This document shows, in pieces, positions 37,676 through 46,485 of a stretch of 49,841 nucleotides of DNA. Source of the stretch: Oceanicaulis sp. (GTDB taxonomy: Bacteria > Pseudomonadota > Alphaproteobacteria > Caulobacterales > Maricaulaceae); the NCBI GenBank assembly GCA_022565365.1, contig JAIUMW010000002.1:1-49841 (forward strand), written 5' to 3'. The notes under the pieces were generated by a model. The model did not search any database. It was given only the letters and a program-made list of their open reading frames with translations, and was not told where the DNA came from. Each line of letters opens with the position of its first letter. Position 1 is the stretch's first letter. A program made the translations under genes and the position numbers.

Positions 37676-37679
37676 GGCG

Positions 37680-38441
37680 ATGATGGCCGCGTCTTTCAGT
37701 CTTGAGGGCAAGACCGCCCTCGTTACCGGGGCCAATACGGGCCTGGGCCAGGCCATCGCCGTCGCGCTCGCGCAGGCGGGCGCCAATATCGCCGCCGTTG
37801 GGCGTTCCAGTGCGCAGGCAACCGGCGAACAGGTCGAGGCGGCCGGGCGGTGCTTTGCGGAAATTACCGCCGATCTGGGCGACGTGTCCTGCGTGAAGGG
37901 CGTCGTCGATCAGGCGGTCGCCAGGCTCGGCGGCGTCGACATTCTCGTCAACAACGCCGGAATCATCCGCCGCAATGACGCGCTGGAGTTCACCGAGGAC
38001 GACTGGGACTCGGTGATGAATGTGAACCTGAAATCGGTGTTTTTCCTGTCCCAGGCGGCAGCCCGCCACATGGCCGCCGAAGGCAAGCCCGGCAAGATCA
38101 TCAATATCGCGTCCATGCTGTCCTTCCAGGGCGGGATTCGCGTGGCTTCCTACACCGCCAGCAAGAGCGGCGTTGCGGGGCTGACCAAGCTTCTGGCCAA
38201 TGAATGGGCCGCCCGGGGGATCAATGTGAACGCGATCGCTCCGGGCTATTTTGCGACCAATAACACCGAAGCCCTGCGCGCCGATGAAAAGCGCAATACA
38301 GAGATTCTCGCGCGCATTCCGGCCGGGCGTTGGGGCGATCCGGGTGATCTGGGCGGCGCGGCTGTCTTTCTGTCATCTTCCGCCGCCGACTATGTCCACG
38401 GGACAGTCCTAGCAGTGGACGGTGGCTGGTTAGCGCGTTGA
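37680..38441 (+). CDS. kduD: 2-dehydro-3-deoxy-D-gluconate 5-dehydrogenase (SDR)
   Basis: KduD reduces 2,5-diketo-3-deoxygluconate to KDG. The product has 253 residues from ATG 37680 (ATG 37683 also possible), with GAGG just upstream overlapping the end of kduI. The short-chain dehydrogenase features are TGANTGLGQ (cofactor), NNAGIIRRNDALEFTEDDW, and the Ser-Tyr-Lys site within INIASMLSFQ ... YTASKSG. The C-terminal VDGGWLAR is typical. It is the last gene of the uxaC-kduI-kduD operon. Confidence 0.96.
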   Translation: MMAASFSLEGKTALVTGANTGLGQAIAVALAQAGANIAAVGRSSAQATGEQVEAAGRCFAEITADLGDVSCVKGVVDQAVARLGGVDILVNNAGIIRRNDALEFTEDDWDSVMNVNLKSVFFLSQAAARHMAAEGKPGKIINIASMLSFQGGIRVASYTASKSGVAGLTKLLANEWAARGINVNAIAPGYFATNNTEALRADEKRNTEILARIPAGRWGDPGDLGGAAVFLSSSAADYVHGTVLAVDGGWLAR

Positions 38442-38486
38442 ATTGTATATCTAAAAACAGCAAATAAAGATTTTGAATCTATGTAT

Positions 38487-38501
38487 TGATACCGGTGTCA
38501 T
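38487..38501. promoter_or_regulatory. Candidate LacI-family operator, site 3
   Basis: TGATACCGGTGTCAT is the most symmetric of the five sites: the 14-mer TGATACCGGTGTCA is a palindrome with one broken pair. It lies 168 nt before the TBDR start, in an AT-rich stretch likely to hold the promoter. Confidence 0.7.
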
Positions 38502-38582
38502 CATCGTGCCATAGTTGATTGGACCCCGAGGCGTGACATCCAGGCCGGGAAGCAGCGCGGCGAGTTCTGCCGCCACGAAAAT

Positions 38583-38597
38583 TGCTACCGGTGTCAT
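38583..38597. promoter_or_regulatory. Candidate LacI-family operator, site 4
   Basis: TGCTACCGGTGTCAT is the second site upstream of the TBDR, 72 nt before its ATG. Its centre is 96 bp from that of site 3, about nine helical turns. This spacing suits a LacI-type tetramer or dimer pair binding on one face of the DNA. Confidence 0.65.
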
Positions 38598-38668
38598 GGA
38601 CGGTTCGGCGGGAGTCGAAACAAAGTTCGAGGCAAGCCGAAAACGGCTGCCGCAGGGGAGGAAGAACG

Positions 38669-41404
38669 ATGTCTACAACCAACGGAATGGCGCGTGCGCG
38701 TTTCTGGCTCGCCAGCGTGTCCGCGATCGGCCTGTCCGCGGCAATGGCGTCCGCGCCGGCTTTGGCCCAGGACGAGGCCCCCGCAGCGAGCGGTCCCACC
38801 GATACCGTCACAGTCACCGGCTATCGCTCGTCGCTGCAGGCTGCGGCCGCGGTCAAGCGCGAGGAGACCGGCGTTGTCGACGCCATCGTGGCTGACGATA
38901 TCGCCGCATTTCCGGACCTTAACCTGGCCGAGGCGATCCAGCGCCTGCCCGGCGTGGCGATCGACCGTGACGCCGGCGAGGGGCGCCAGATCACGGTGCG
39001 CGGCCTGAGCCCTGACTTTTCGCGCGTGCGCATCAACGGCATGGAAGCGCTGAGCGTCACCGGCGGCACGGACTCGTCCGGCGGCGGCAACCGCTCGCGC
39101 TCGTTCGACTTCAACACGTTCGCGTCCGAGCTCTTCCAGTCCGTGGTGATCCGCAAAACCCAGTCCGCCTCGGTGGCCGAAGGCTCGCTGGGCGCTACGG
39201 TTGATCTGCGCACCGCGCGCCCGTTCGACTATAGCGGCTTCATCTTCGCCGCCGGCGCGCAGGCCGGATGGAATGACCTGTCCGAAGAGTTCAATCCACG
39301 TGTCACCGGCCTGATCTCCGATCAGAACCAGGCTGGCACGGTTGGCTGGCTGATCTCGCTGGCCTATTCAGACCGCGCCCAGCTTGAAGAGGGCCACTCC
39401 ACGGTTCGCTGGCAGAATGCGAACAGCTTCGGCGGCTGCACCGCCTGCGCCACCCCGGCGGATGTCACCGCCGTGAACAACGCCTTCCATCCGCGGATTC
39501 CGCGTTATGGCCGCCTGGTGCATGAGCAGGAGCGGCTGGGCATTACCGGCTCGCTGCAATTCCGCCCGAGCGCCGTGACCGAGATCACGTTTGATGTGCT
39601 GTACTCGCGCTTTGACGCGACCCGGAACGAGCAATTCCTGGAGAACTTCTCGTTCTCCCGGGGCGGCAGCGGCGTGCCTCAACTGGTCGGCAAACCGGCC
39701 CAGATAGTCACCGCCTACGAGATCGACGCGAACAACAACCTGATCTTTGGCCGCTTCGACAATAACGACATCTATGCCGAGCACCGGTATGACGAGCTGA
39801 CCACCGAGTTCAGGCAGTTCACGGCGAACATCACGCATGACTTCACGGACCGTTTCCGTGTGGACGCCCTCATCGGCATGGCGGAATCAAGCTTCTCCAA
39901 CCCGGTGCAGTCGACGATCCTGTTCACCAATTTCGATTCGCCCGGCTTCTCGTACGACTATCGCGGGAACAGCCGTACGCCGCTGATCGAATGGGGTTTT
40001 GATGTCAATGACCCCACCAACTACCTGCTGACCGAGACGCGTGACCGGCCGAACTATGTCGATAACTCGTACAACACGGCCCAGTTCAACGCCGAGTTCG
40101 ACTTCAGCGACACGATTACGCTGCGTGCTGGCCTGAACTGGAAGAGCTATGAGTTCGACAGCTGGGAAGCGCGCCGCGACCTGCTGCTGCCGGCGGCTGA
40201 CTGGATTCCGGTGACGGCGGCCATGGCTACACAGGTGAACGGTTTCGGCTCGGGCCTTGGCATGCCGTCGGGCAATGTCACCAGCTGGGCTATCCCGGAT
40301 GTCGCCGCGGTCGCCGCGATGGTGGGCCTGTATGGGCGCCCGCTGACACCGCAAAACGGCAATATCCGCAATGTGCAGGAAGACAATCTGGGCGGTTACG
40401 CCCAAATGGCGTTCAATTCCGAGCTTGGCGGCATGCCGGTGCGCGGTGATCTGGGCGTGCGGGTCGTGCGCACGGAAACCAGCTCCACCGGCATTATCTC
40501 GGGCGTTCAGGTGACGGTGGACAACGAGTACACCGACACCCTGCCCAGCTTGAACCTCGCGATCGAGCCGACCAGCAATATGGTGCTGCGCTTCGGCGCC
40601 GCCCAGGTGATCTCGCGGCCTTCGCTGGGTGCTTTGACGCCGGGCGGCAATGTCTCGGGCACCGCCTATACGGTCAGTTATGGCAATCCCTTCCTCGACC
40701 CCTTCCGCGCCAATAATTTCGATGTAAGCGCGGAATGGTATTTCGAGGATGACTCGCTGTTCGCGATCGCCCTGTTCTACAAGGATATCGGCTCGTTTGT
40801 GGCGCGCGCCACCGAGACCATTCCCTACAGTGCGACCGGCCTGCCCAACACGGCTGTTGCAGCTGGCACGCCGCTGGCAGGGGACCTGGCGGCCGGCCTT
40901 GACCCGCTGGTGGATGTCAGCCGGAACGTGAACGGTCAGGGCGGCGACCTCACCGGGTTTGAAGTGCAGTGGGTGCGCCCGTTCAACTTCCTGCCCGCCC
41001 CGTTTGACCGGTTCGGTGCGGTGATGAACTACACCTGGGTCGACTCCGAGGTGAATTACGGCGCCGCCGGGACCAACCAGCTGACCGGCCTGTCACGCAA
41101 CTCGTATAACGCCACGCTCTACTATGAAGACGAGCGTCTGAGCGCGCGGGTCTCGGTCAATGCGCGTGATGCGTATCTGACCAATTTCCCGGGCCGCAAC
41201 GGCAATGACGAAGAGGGCAAGGAAAGCACGTTCAACGTCGACGCCGCCGTCCGGTATCAGCTCACCGACCGGGTGACGCTGACCTTCGACGGAATCAATC
41301 TCACCGACGAGTTCAACAGCCAGTACGCCGACAGCTCCAACCGGGTGTCGGTCTATCACCACACGGGCCGCGAATACCTGTTCGGTGTCCGCTACCGCTA
41401 CTGA
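38669..41404 (+). CDS. TonB-dependent receptor of the pectin/uronate locus
   Basis: This outer-membrane receptor of 911 residues probably imports oligogalacturonides. GGGGAGG lies before ATG 38669, followed by a signal peptide (LSAAMASAPALAQ). The plug at about residues 45-170 contains DTVTVTGYRSSLQAAAAVKR, DLNLAEAIQRLPGVAIDRD and ITVRGLSPDFSRVRINGMEA. The long barrel ends with LFGVRYRY. There is no STN domain, in contrast to the receptor at 6408, so it is likely controlled by the LacI regulator and not by a FecIR pair. Two operator-like sites lie upstream. A strong terminator follows. Confidence 0.95.
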   Translation: MSTTNGMARARFWLASVSAIGLSAAMASAPALAQDEAPAASGPTDTVTVTGYRSSLQAAAAVKREETGVVDAIVADDIAAFPDLNLAEAIQRLPGVAIDRDAGEGRQITVRGLSPDFSRVRINGMEALSVTGGTDSSGGGNRSRSFDFNTFASELFQSVVIRKTQSASVAEGSLGATVDLRTARPFDYSGFIFAAGAQAGWNDLSEEFNPRVTGLISDQNQAGTVGWLISLAYSDRAQLEEGHSTVRWQNANSFGGCTACATPADVTAVNNAFHPRIPRYGRLVHEQERLGITGSLQFRPSAVTEITFDVLYSRFDATRNEQFLENFSFSRGGSGVPQLVGKPAQIVTAYEIDANNNLIFGRFDNNDIYAEHRYDELTTEFRQFTANITHDFTDRFRVDALIGMAESSFSNPVQSTILFTNFDSPGFSYDYRGNSRTPLIEWGFDVNDPTNYLLTETRDRPNYVDNSYNTAQFNAEFDFSDTITLRAGLNWKSYEFDSWEARRDLLLPAADWIPVTAAMATQVNGFGSGLGMPSGNVTSWAIPDVAAVAAMVGLYGRPLTPQNGNIRNVQEDNLGGYAQMAFNSELGGMPVRGDLGVRVVRTETSSTGIISGVQVTVDNEYTDTLPSLNLAIEPTSNMVLRFGAAQVISRPSLGALTPGGNVSGTAYTVSYGNPFLDPFRANNFDVSAEWYFEDDSLFAIALFYKDIGSFVARATETIPYSATGLPNTAVAAGTPLAGDLAAGLDPLVDVSRNVNGQGGDLTGFEVQWVRPFNFLPAPFDRFGAVMNYTWVDSEVNYGAAGTNQLTGLSRNSYNATLYYEDERLSARVSVNARDAYLTNFPGRNGNDEEGKESTFNVDAAVRYQLTDRVTLTFDGINLTDEFNSQYADSSNRVSVYHHTGREYLFGVRYRY

Positions 41405-41433
41405 TGTCTCCTTGTAGCTGAGGTCCCCCTTGG

Positions 41434-41467
41434 CCCCGGATCAGCGTGCTGGTCCGGGGTTTTCTTT
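41434..41467 (+). terminator. Rho-independent terminator after the pectin TBDR
   Basis: Arms CCCCGGA (41434-41440) and TCCGGGG (41453-41459) are joined by an inner AGC/GCT pairing and followed by TTTTCTTT. It is on the plus strand between the TBDR stop and mgsA. Confidence 0.85.
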
Positions 41468-41487
41468 ATCTGGAGCCAGAGCCGGTC

Positions 41488-41856
41488 ATGAAATCGCTCG
41501 GACTTGTTGCGCATGACGCCTGCAAACCGGTCCTGCTCAGCTGGGTTGGTGATCAGCTGAGCTGGCTGGGGGACAAGGATTTGTACGCCACGGGCACCAC
41601 CGGCGCACAGCTGAACGCGGCTTATCCCGCGCTACAGGTGACGGCGCTCAAGAGCGGTCCGCTGGGCGGGGATCAGCAGCTTGGCGCGATGATCGCCGAA
41701 GGGCGTCTGGACGCGCTGATATTCTTCACCGATCCGATGAGCCCGCAGCCCCACGATGTGGATGTGAAAGCGCTGACGCGTCTGGCCGTGCTCTACGACA
41801 TCCCGCTGGCGCTGAACCGGGCGAGCGCCATGGCGCTGTTGAGCGCGCGCGCCTGA
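41488..41856 (+). CDS. mgsA: Methylglyoxal synthase
   Basis: MgsA turns dihydroxyacetone phosphate into methylglyoxal and phosphate, a bypass used when sugar phosphates build up. The 122-residue product matches the core: LGLVAHDACKPVLLSWV, YATGTTGAQLNAA, SGPLGGDQQLGAMIAEG with the catalytic Asp, LIFFTDPMSPQPHDVDVKAL, and IPLALNRASAMAL. It lacks the short extensions at both ends of the 152-residue E. coli enzyme. It starts 20 nt after a strong terminator, so it is made by readthrough or from a promoter within the terminator region. The ribosome site is weak. Confidence 0.93.
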   Translation: MKSLGLVAHDACKPVLLSWVGDQLSWLGDKDLYATGTTGAQLNAAYPALQVTALKSGPLGGDQQLGAMIAEGRLDALIFFTDPMSPQPHDVDVKALTRLAVLYDIPLALNRASAMALLSARA

Positions 41857-41904
41857 TGGCCGGAGTCGGCATGGCGGTGCGCCAGCGCGCTGGCGGACGC
41901 GGTG

Positions 41905-43188
41905 CTAGCCGCGCATCAACGCCACCAGCCCCATGGTCAGGAAGGGCAGATAGGTGATGGCCATCAGCGCAGCGACGAGCGCGCCGTAGAAGGGCCAGAT
42001 CGTCTTCACGGTCTCTTCCATGCGCATGCCGCCGACGGCTGCGCCCACGAACAGCACCGAGCCCACGGGCGGCGTCACCAGCCCGATCCCCAGATTGAGC
42101 ATCATGATCACCCCGAAATGCACCGGATCAATGCCCAGGCTGACCGCGATGGGCAGGAAGATCGGCGTGGTGATCACGATCAGGGGCGACATGTCCATGA
42201 ACGTGCCCAGCGCCAGCAGGATCAGATTGATGATCAGCAGGATCAAAATGGGATTGTCCGTCACGGACAGGATCAGCTCGGCCAGCTGGGCCGGCGTCTC
42301 CAGGATCGCCAGCACCCATCCGAAGCCCGATGCGGCGCCGATGATGAACAGCACCATGGCGGTGGTTTTCGCCGCCGCCAGCGTCGCGTCCAGGAAGGCT
42401 CTGAAGTTCAGGGAGCGATAGACCAGCACCGCGACGATGAGTGTGTAGATCACCGCGATGGAGGAGGATTCGGTCGCGGTGAAGAACCCGCCGAGAATGC
42501 CGCCGACAATGATCACGGCGGTCATCAGGCCGGGCAGGGCCGCCACAAAGGCCGCCAGAAACGCCGGCCAGCCGGGAAACTCGCCGCGCGGATAATTGCG
42601 CTTCACCGCCACCAGCCAGGCGACGAACATCAGAAGCGCGCCGGTCAGCAGGCCGGGGATAATGCCGCCGATGAACAGCTCGCCCACGCTGACCCCGACC
42701 CCGGCGGCCGCAGCGTAGATGATCATGTTGTGCGAGGGTGGAATGAGAAGGCCCACCACCGCGGAGGTGGAGGTGACGTTCACCGCGTAGTCGGTGTCAT
42801 ACCCCTTCGCCTTCATCATGGGCATCAGCGTCGAGCCCAGCGCGGACACGCTGGCCACCGCCGAGCCTGACACCGCGCCGAACAGCATGGAAGCGCCGCC
42901 ATCCACCTGGCCAAGACCGCCGCGCGAGCGCCCGAAAGCGGCTTCGGCGATGCGCACAAGCCGTTCGGCGATGCCGGCGCGGTGCATCAATTCGCCGGCG
43001 AATATGAAGAAGGGTATCGCCATCAGCGAAAACACGCTCATCCCTGACGCCATGCGCTGGATGGCGACGATGACGGGGATATCAAGCAGCGCAAAGGCGA
43101 CCAGGGTGGCGCCGAGCAGGGCGAACGCCACCGGGACGCCGATGGCCAGCAGCACGACCAGCGTGCCCAGCAGAACGGCGAGTTCCAT
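41905..43188 (-). CDS. dctM: TRAP transporter large permease, DctM type
   Basis: This is the ion-coupled transport subunit of a tripartite TRAP system. The 427 residues form about 12 membrane helices, with FALLGATLVAFALLD, the conserved PFFIFAGELMHRAGIAERLV, ASMLFGAVSGSAVASVSALG, LIPPSHNMIIYA, and TPPVGSVLFVGAAVGG. It lies downstream of dctQ, overlapping by one base, and is the last gene of the pelA-dctP-dctQ-dctM operon. The expected cargo is galacturonate or short unsaturated oligomers, from the context. Confidence 0.95.
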   Translation of the reverse strand: MELAVLLGTLVVLLAIGVPVAFALLGATLVAFALLDIPVIVAIQRMASGMSVFSLMAIPFFIFAGELMHRAGIAERLVRIAEAAFGRSRGGLGQVDGGASMLFGAVSGSAVASVSALGSTLMPMMKAKGYDTDYAVNVTSTSAVVGLLIPPSHNMIIYAAAAGVGVSVGELFIGGIIPGLLTGALLMFVAWLVAVKRNYPRGEFPGWPAFLAAFVAALPGLMTAVIIVGGILGGFFTATESSSIAVIYTLIVAVLVYRSLNFRAFLDATLAAAKTTAMVLFIIGAASGFGWVLAILETPAQLAELILSVTDNPILILLIINLILLALGTFMDMSPLIVITTPIFLPIAVSLGIDPVHFGVIMMLNLGIGLVTPPVGSVLFVGAAVGGMRMEETVKTIWPFYGALVAALMAITYLPFLTMGLVALMRG

Positions 43189-43691
43189 CAGACGCGTCCT
43201 TCCATGCGGCCGCGTTCACGCCCGGCGGCGAGTTCGGCGAGGCGCTCAACGGCGAACAGGGTGATCAGTCCGCCGCTGACCGGCAGCGGCAGATAGGCGA
43301 AGCCGCGCGGGATGCCGAGCGTCGGGTTCACATGGCTCCACACCGCCATCACCAGCTCTGTTCCCCACACCGCCAGCGCCACGCCGCACGCGGCGATGAT
43401 GAGCAGGGCCAGCGCCCGGCAGGCGGTGCGGATGCGCAGGGGCAGCGCCTCGACGAACACGCCGATGCGGATGTGGAAACCCTCATGCACCCCGGCAGCG
43501 GCGCCAAACATGACAAACCAGACCATCAGCACCAGAGCGGCCTGTTCGGTCCAGGCGGGACTGGCGTTGAGGACATAGCGGCCAAACACCTGCCAGCCGA
43601 TGATCGCGGTCATCACCACGATCCCGGCGCCGCCGATGAACATCAGCACGCGCGCCAGCCAGCGCGTCGCCATCGCGAAACGGTCAAGCAT
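43188..43691 (-). CDS. dctQ: TRAP transporter small permease, DctQ type
   Basis: Starting at ATG 43689-43691 gives 167 residues with four membrane helices. The DctQ pattern is clear: WQVFGRYVLNASPAWTEQAA, LVLMVWFVMFGAAAGVHEG, HIRIGVFVEALP, and GFAYLPLPVSGGLITLFAVE. The start overlaps the 3' end of dctP by 8 nt and the stop touches the dctM start. It forms the membrane complex with DctM. Confidence 0.94.
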   Translation of the reverse strand: MLDRFAMATRWLARVLMFIGGAGIVVMTAIIGWQVFGRYVLNASPAWTEQAALVLMVWFVMFGAAAGVHEGFHIRIGVFVEALPLRIRTACRALALLIIAACGVALAVWGTELVMAVWSHVNPTLGIPRGFAYLPLPVSGGLITLFAVERLAELAAGRERGRMEGRV

Positions 43692-44691
43692 GGTCTTCAC
43701 TCCCGGCCATGTTGCGGATGTCTTCCAGCAGGCGCTGCTGGGCCGGGCTGCGCACAAACCGCTCCCACACCGGGCGCATCAGATCGGCGAAGGCGCCCAC
43801 ATCGTCCACTTCATTGACCTCGACGCCCGACGCGATGATGCGCTCGCGCGCCGCTGACACACGCGCATCCCACAGATCGCGCATGTAGGGGACGGACTCG
43901 CGCGCGCACGCCTGCACCAGCGCCTGGTCGGCCTCGCTCAGCTTGCGCCAGCTGCGCACGCTCATCACCAGCACTTCAGGCGCCATCACATGGCCAGTGA
44001 GGCTGTAAAAAGGGGCGGTCTCGAAATGGCGGGTGGATTCATAAGACGGCCAGTTGTTTTCCGCCCCGTCGATCACGCCCTGCATCAGGCCCTGATAGAC
44101 CTCGGACAGGTCCATGGGCGTGGCGTTGGCGCCCAGGCCCTCGACCATGGAGACATAGAGGTCGGAGTTCTGGACGCGGATCTTCAATCCGCGCAGATCG
44201 TCAGGGGTGCGGATCGGGCGGCGGATGTTGTAGAAATTGCGCGCCCCGGAATCGTAGAAGCACAGCCCGATCAGCCCGTGCGGCTCCAGCGCGTCCAGCA
44301 CGGCCTGTCCCGGCGCGCCATCCAGGGCCGCGCGCATATGTGGTTCGGATTCGAACACGAATGGCAGCGACAGGATAACGGTTTCCGGCGCAAAGGCGTT
44401 GAGCGGCGCCAGATTTACCCGGTTGAGGTCCAGCCCGCCAAAAACAGTGAGCTCCAGCGTGTCGCGTTCGGAGCCGAGCTGGCCGCCCGAATAGATGCGG
44501 ATCGACAAACGCCCGCCGGAGCGCTCTTCAAGCAGCCCGCTCATCATCCGCACGGCTTCGACCGTGGGGTAATCGCTGGAGTGGGTGTCCGAGGAGAAGA
44601 AGGGCCGCGCGATCTCCCCGCAGCCCGACGCCGCCAGCACCCCGCCGGTCACTAGCCCGCCTGTCACCGCCCGGCGTGTCAGCCTTGCCAT
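43684..44691 (-). CDS. dctP: TRAP transporter substrate-binding protein, DctP type, probable lipoprotein
   Basis: This is the periplasmic receptor of the TRAP system, 335 residues. The N-terminus MARLTRRAVTGGLVTGG followed by LAASGC combines a twin-arginine-like start with a lipobox. Family features are GGQLGSERDTLELTVFGGLD, the arginine region DDLRGLKIRVQNSDLY that normally contacts the substrate carboxylate, and GVIDGAENNWPSYES. A carboxylate ligand such as a uronate fits. It lies 10 nt downstream of the pectate lyase gene. Confidence 0.95.
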   Translation of the reverse strand: MARLTRRAVTGGLVTGGVLAASGCGEIARPFFSSDTHSSDYPTVEAVRMMSGLLEERSGGRLSIRIYSGGQLGSERDTLELTVFGGLDLNRVNLAPLNAFAPETVILSLPFVFESEPHMRAALDGAPGQAVLDALEPHGLIGLCFYDSGARNFYNIRRPIRTPDDLRGLKIRVQNSDLYVSMVEGLGANATPMDLSEVYQGLMQGVIDGAENNWPSYESTRHFETAPFYSLTGHVMAPEVLVMSVRSWRKLSEADQALVQACARESVPYMRDLWDARVSAARERIIASGVEVNEVDDVGAFADLMRPVWERFVRSPAQQRLLEDIRNMAGSEDHA

Positions 44692-44701
44692 GACCTGTCC
44701 C

Positions 44702-46342
44702 CTATCCGGCGAGGCTGTTGAGCCAGCGTTCGATCAGCGTATAGCCGCTTTCATCCGCCTCATTGGCGCGGCTGGGGCCCTCCGGGTCAATGCCTTGCGC
44801 AATCAGCCAGTCATCAGGAATGCCGTCCCCATTGGAGTCTGTGCGCGGCTCGCCTTGCGTGACCTCGACCCAGCCGCCGACATCGTCCGCGCTGTCAGGG
44901 ATGAAGCCGGTGCGGCCACGCACCTCGTCAATGACGCGTGCATCGATAGCATCGCGATAAAAGGAGGCGCCGGCGCGTTGCAGAACGCGCCCATAGGCTT
45001 CCTGCGCGGGCACAGTGGTGACCTCGCCTGACGGAAAGGCGCGGTCGACAAAGGTGCGGTCAGGCGCCGCCGAGCGCACCAGGTTGAGCTGGGGCAGAAG
45101 CTGGCCGTCGACCGTATTGCCTTCGAAATAGGCGCGCCCTGTCACATTGCGCATATAGAAAATGACCGGACCCAGCGTCTGGGGTCCCTGGACGTAGGCG
45201 TTGTTGACGAAGTTGTAGCGCGCCACCGAAGCCGGATCGAGATCGGTTCCGGCGGCGTAGTGATAGTCAAACCCCTCGCGCCCATAGAGCATGTCGCTCA
45301 CCAGGCCTTGCGCGGCGGTATAGTCGAAGCTGTCGCGCGCCGGGGTCCAGTTCCAGAAATCGGTCTCGGCGCCGTGCCCCCAATTGTAGAAGACATTATT
45401 GCGGAAATCGAAGAGCACGCCTTCGGGATCCATATAGGGCGTGGCGTAATTGCCCACGCGCGGCATGCGCGAATGGTTGTGGGCCCACAGATTATTCAGC
45501 CAGGAATAGCGCGCGCCATGGCTGCCCCGGATCAGACTGCCATAGGCCCGGTCGCCCTTCTCGTGGCCGGCGTCATACAGGCCTTCAGAGATGATCGACC
45601 ATTGCACCGTGACATTGGACAAATGATTGCCGCCGCGTTCGGGATCAAAGCTCTGTGACGCGGAGAGGTTTTCGTCGATGGCCCAGCTGGTCGAGACATG
45701 GTCGACGATAATGTGATGGCCGCCGCGGATGGAGATGGCGTCATCCTCATGACCGGACTCGCTGCCCATGCGTGAGCGGATATGGCGCACGATCACGTGG
45801 TTGGCGTTGATGGTGAGGTCATAGTCGCGCAGCGTGATCCCGCCGCCCGGCGCGCTCTGGCCGGCGATCGTGATGAAGTCATTGCGGATGATCAGCGGGC
45901 TTTCCAGCTGGATGATGCCGTCCACCTCGAACACGACGATGCGCGGACCCTCGGCCTCGACGGCCTCGCGCAGCGAGCCGGGACCGGAATCGTTCAGATT
46001 GGTCACCTTGAACACCTGTCCGCCGCGTCCGCCCAGCGCGTAGCGCCCGAATCCTTCCGCGCCGGGAAAGGCGGGGATGTCGCCAGGTTCAACGAACCAC
46101 GGCGCCGGTTCCTCGCTGAGCGGCGGAATGTCGGGGGCGGCCGGAACACGGGCGGGCCGGGCCGCGGCGGCGGCGAGCGCCGCCGCGGCTTGCTCTTCGC
46201 GGGTGCGGGTGGAGGCGTCTGCGGGCGGCGGGACCGCGTCCTGCGCGGCCGTCGCGGATGCAGTGGCGCCATTGTCAGGGGCGTCTTGCGAGCAGGACGC
46301 AATCAGAGAGCCGGCCAGAAGGGCCGCTAATACCGTGCGCAT
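44702..46342 (-). CDS. Pectate lyase-like polysaccharide lyase, lipoprotein
   Basis: The 546-residue protein has a lipoprotein signal (LAGSLIASC, Cys about residue 17), an Ala/Pro-rich linker (to about 80) and a pectate-lyase beta-helix. Motifs are FPGAEGFGRYALGGRGGQV, VTNLNDSGPGSLREAVEAEG, ITIAGQSAPGGGITLRDYD, VIVRHIRSRMG, HIIVDHVSTSWAIDEN and NNLWAHNHSRMPR. These are typical of PL1-type lyases that cut polygalacturonate by beta-elimination using Ca2+. The C-terminal SNGDGIPDDWLIAQG resembles a calcium-binding tail. It heads an operon with the TRAP genes and faces an operator-like site at 46471, so extracellular cleavage and uptake are coupled. The exact PL subfamily is not determined. Confidence 0.92.
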   Translation of the reverse strand: MRTVLAALLAGSLIASCSQDAPDNGATASATAAQDAVPPPADASTRTREEQAAAALAAAAARPARVPAAPDIPPLSEEPAPWFVEPGDIPAFPGAEGFGRYALGGRGGQVFKVTNLNDSGPGSLREAVEAEGPRIVVFEVDGIIQLESPLIIRNDFITIAGQSAPGGGITLRDYDLTINANHVIVRHIRSRMGSESGHEDDAISIRGGHHIIVDHVSTSWAIDENLSASQSFDPERGGNHLSNVTVQWSIISEGLYDAGHEKGDRAYGSLIRGSHGARYSWLNNLWAHNHSRMPRVGNYATPYMDPEGVLFDFRNNVFYNWGHGAETDFWNWTPARDSFDYTAAQGLVSDMLYGREGFDYHYAAGTDLDPASVARYNFVNNAYVQGPQTLGPVIFYMRNVTGRAYFEGNTVDGQLLPQLNLVRSAAPDRTFVDRAFPSGEVTTVPAQEAYGRVLQRAGASFYRDAIDARVIDEVRGRTGFIPDSADDVGGWVEVTQGEPRTDSNGDGIPDDWLIAQGIDPEGPSRANEADESGYTLIERWLNSLAG

Positions 46343-46470
46343 GACGTTTCCTCCCGGACCCGGCCCATGATTGGACCTGAGCCATTCTTTTTATGACAAA
46401 TCCGTCCGTGCGAAGCGCGATTGCAAAAACAGACTTGCTATCCGGCCCGGTGTTCGTAACTATGATCGTA

Positions 46471-46485
46471 ATGACACCGGTTACC
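46471..46485. promoter_or_regulatory. Candidate LacI-family operator, site 5
   Basis: ATGACACCGGTTACC is identical to site 2. It lies in the 275-bp gap between the divergent pectate lyase-TRAP operon (minus, start 46342) and the hydratase-family gene (plus, start 46618). It may therefore control both. Confidence 0.7.

Noticed and set aside
41902-42870. A 322-codon plus-strand frame opposite dctM, very rich in His, Gln and Arg
   Set aside because: The composition is that of an antisense reading of a membrane-protein gene; dctM on the minus strand explains the region.
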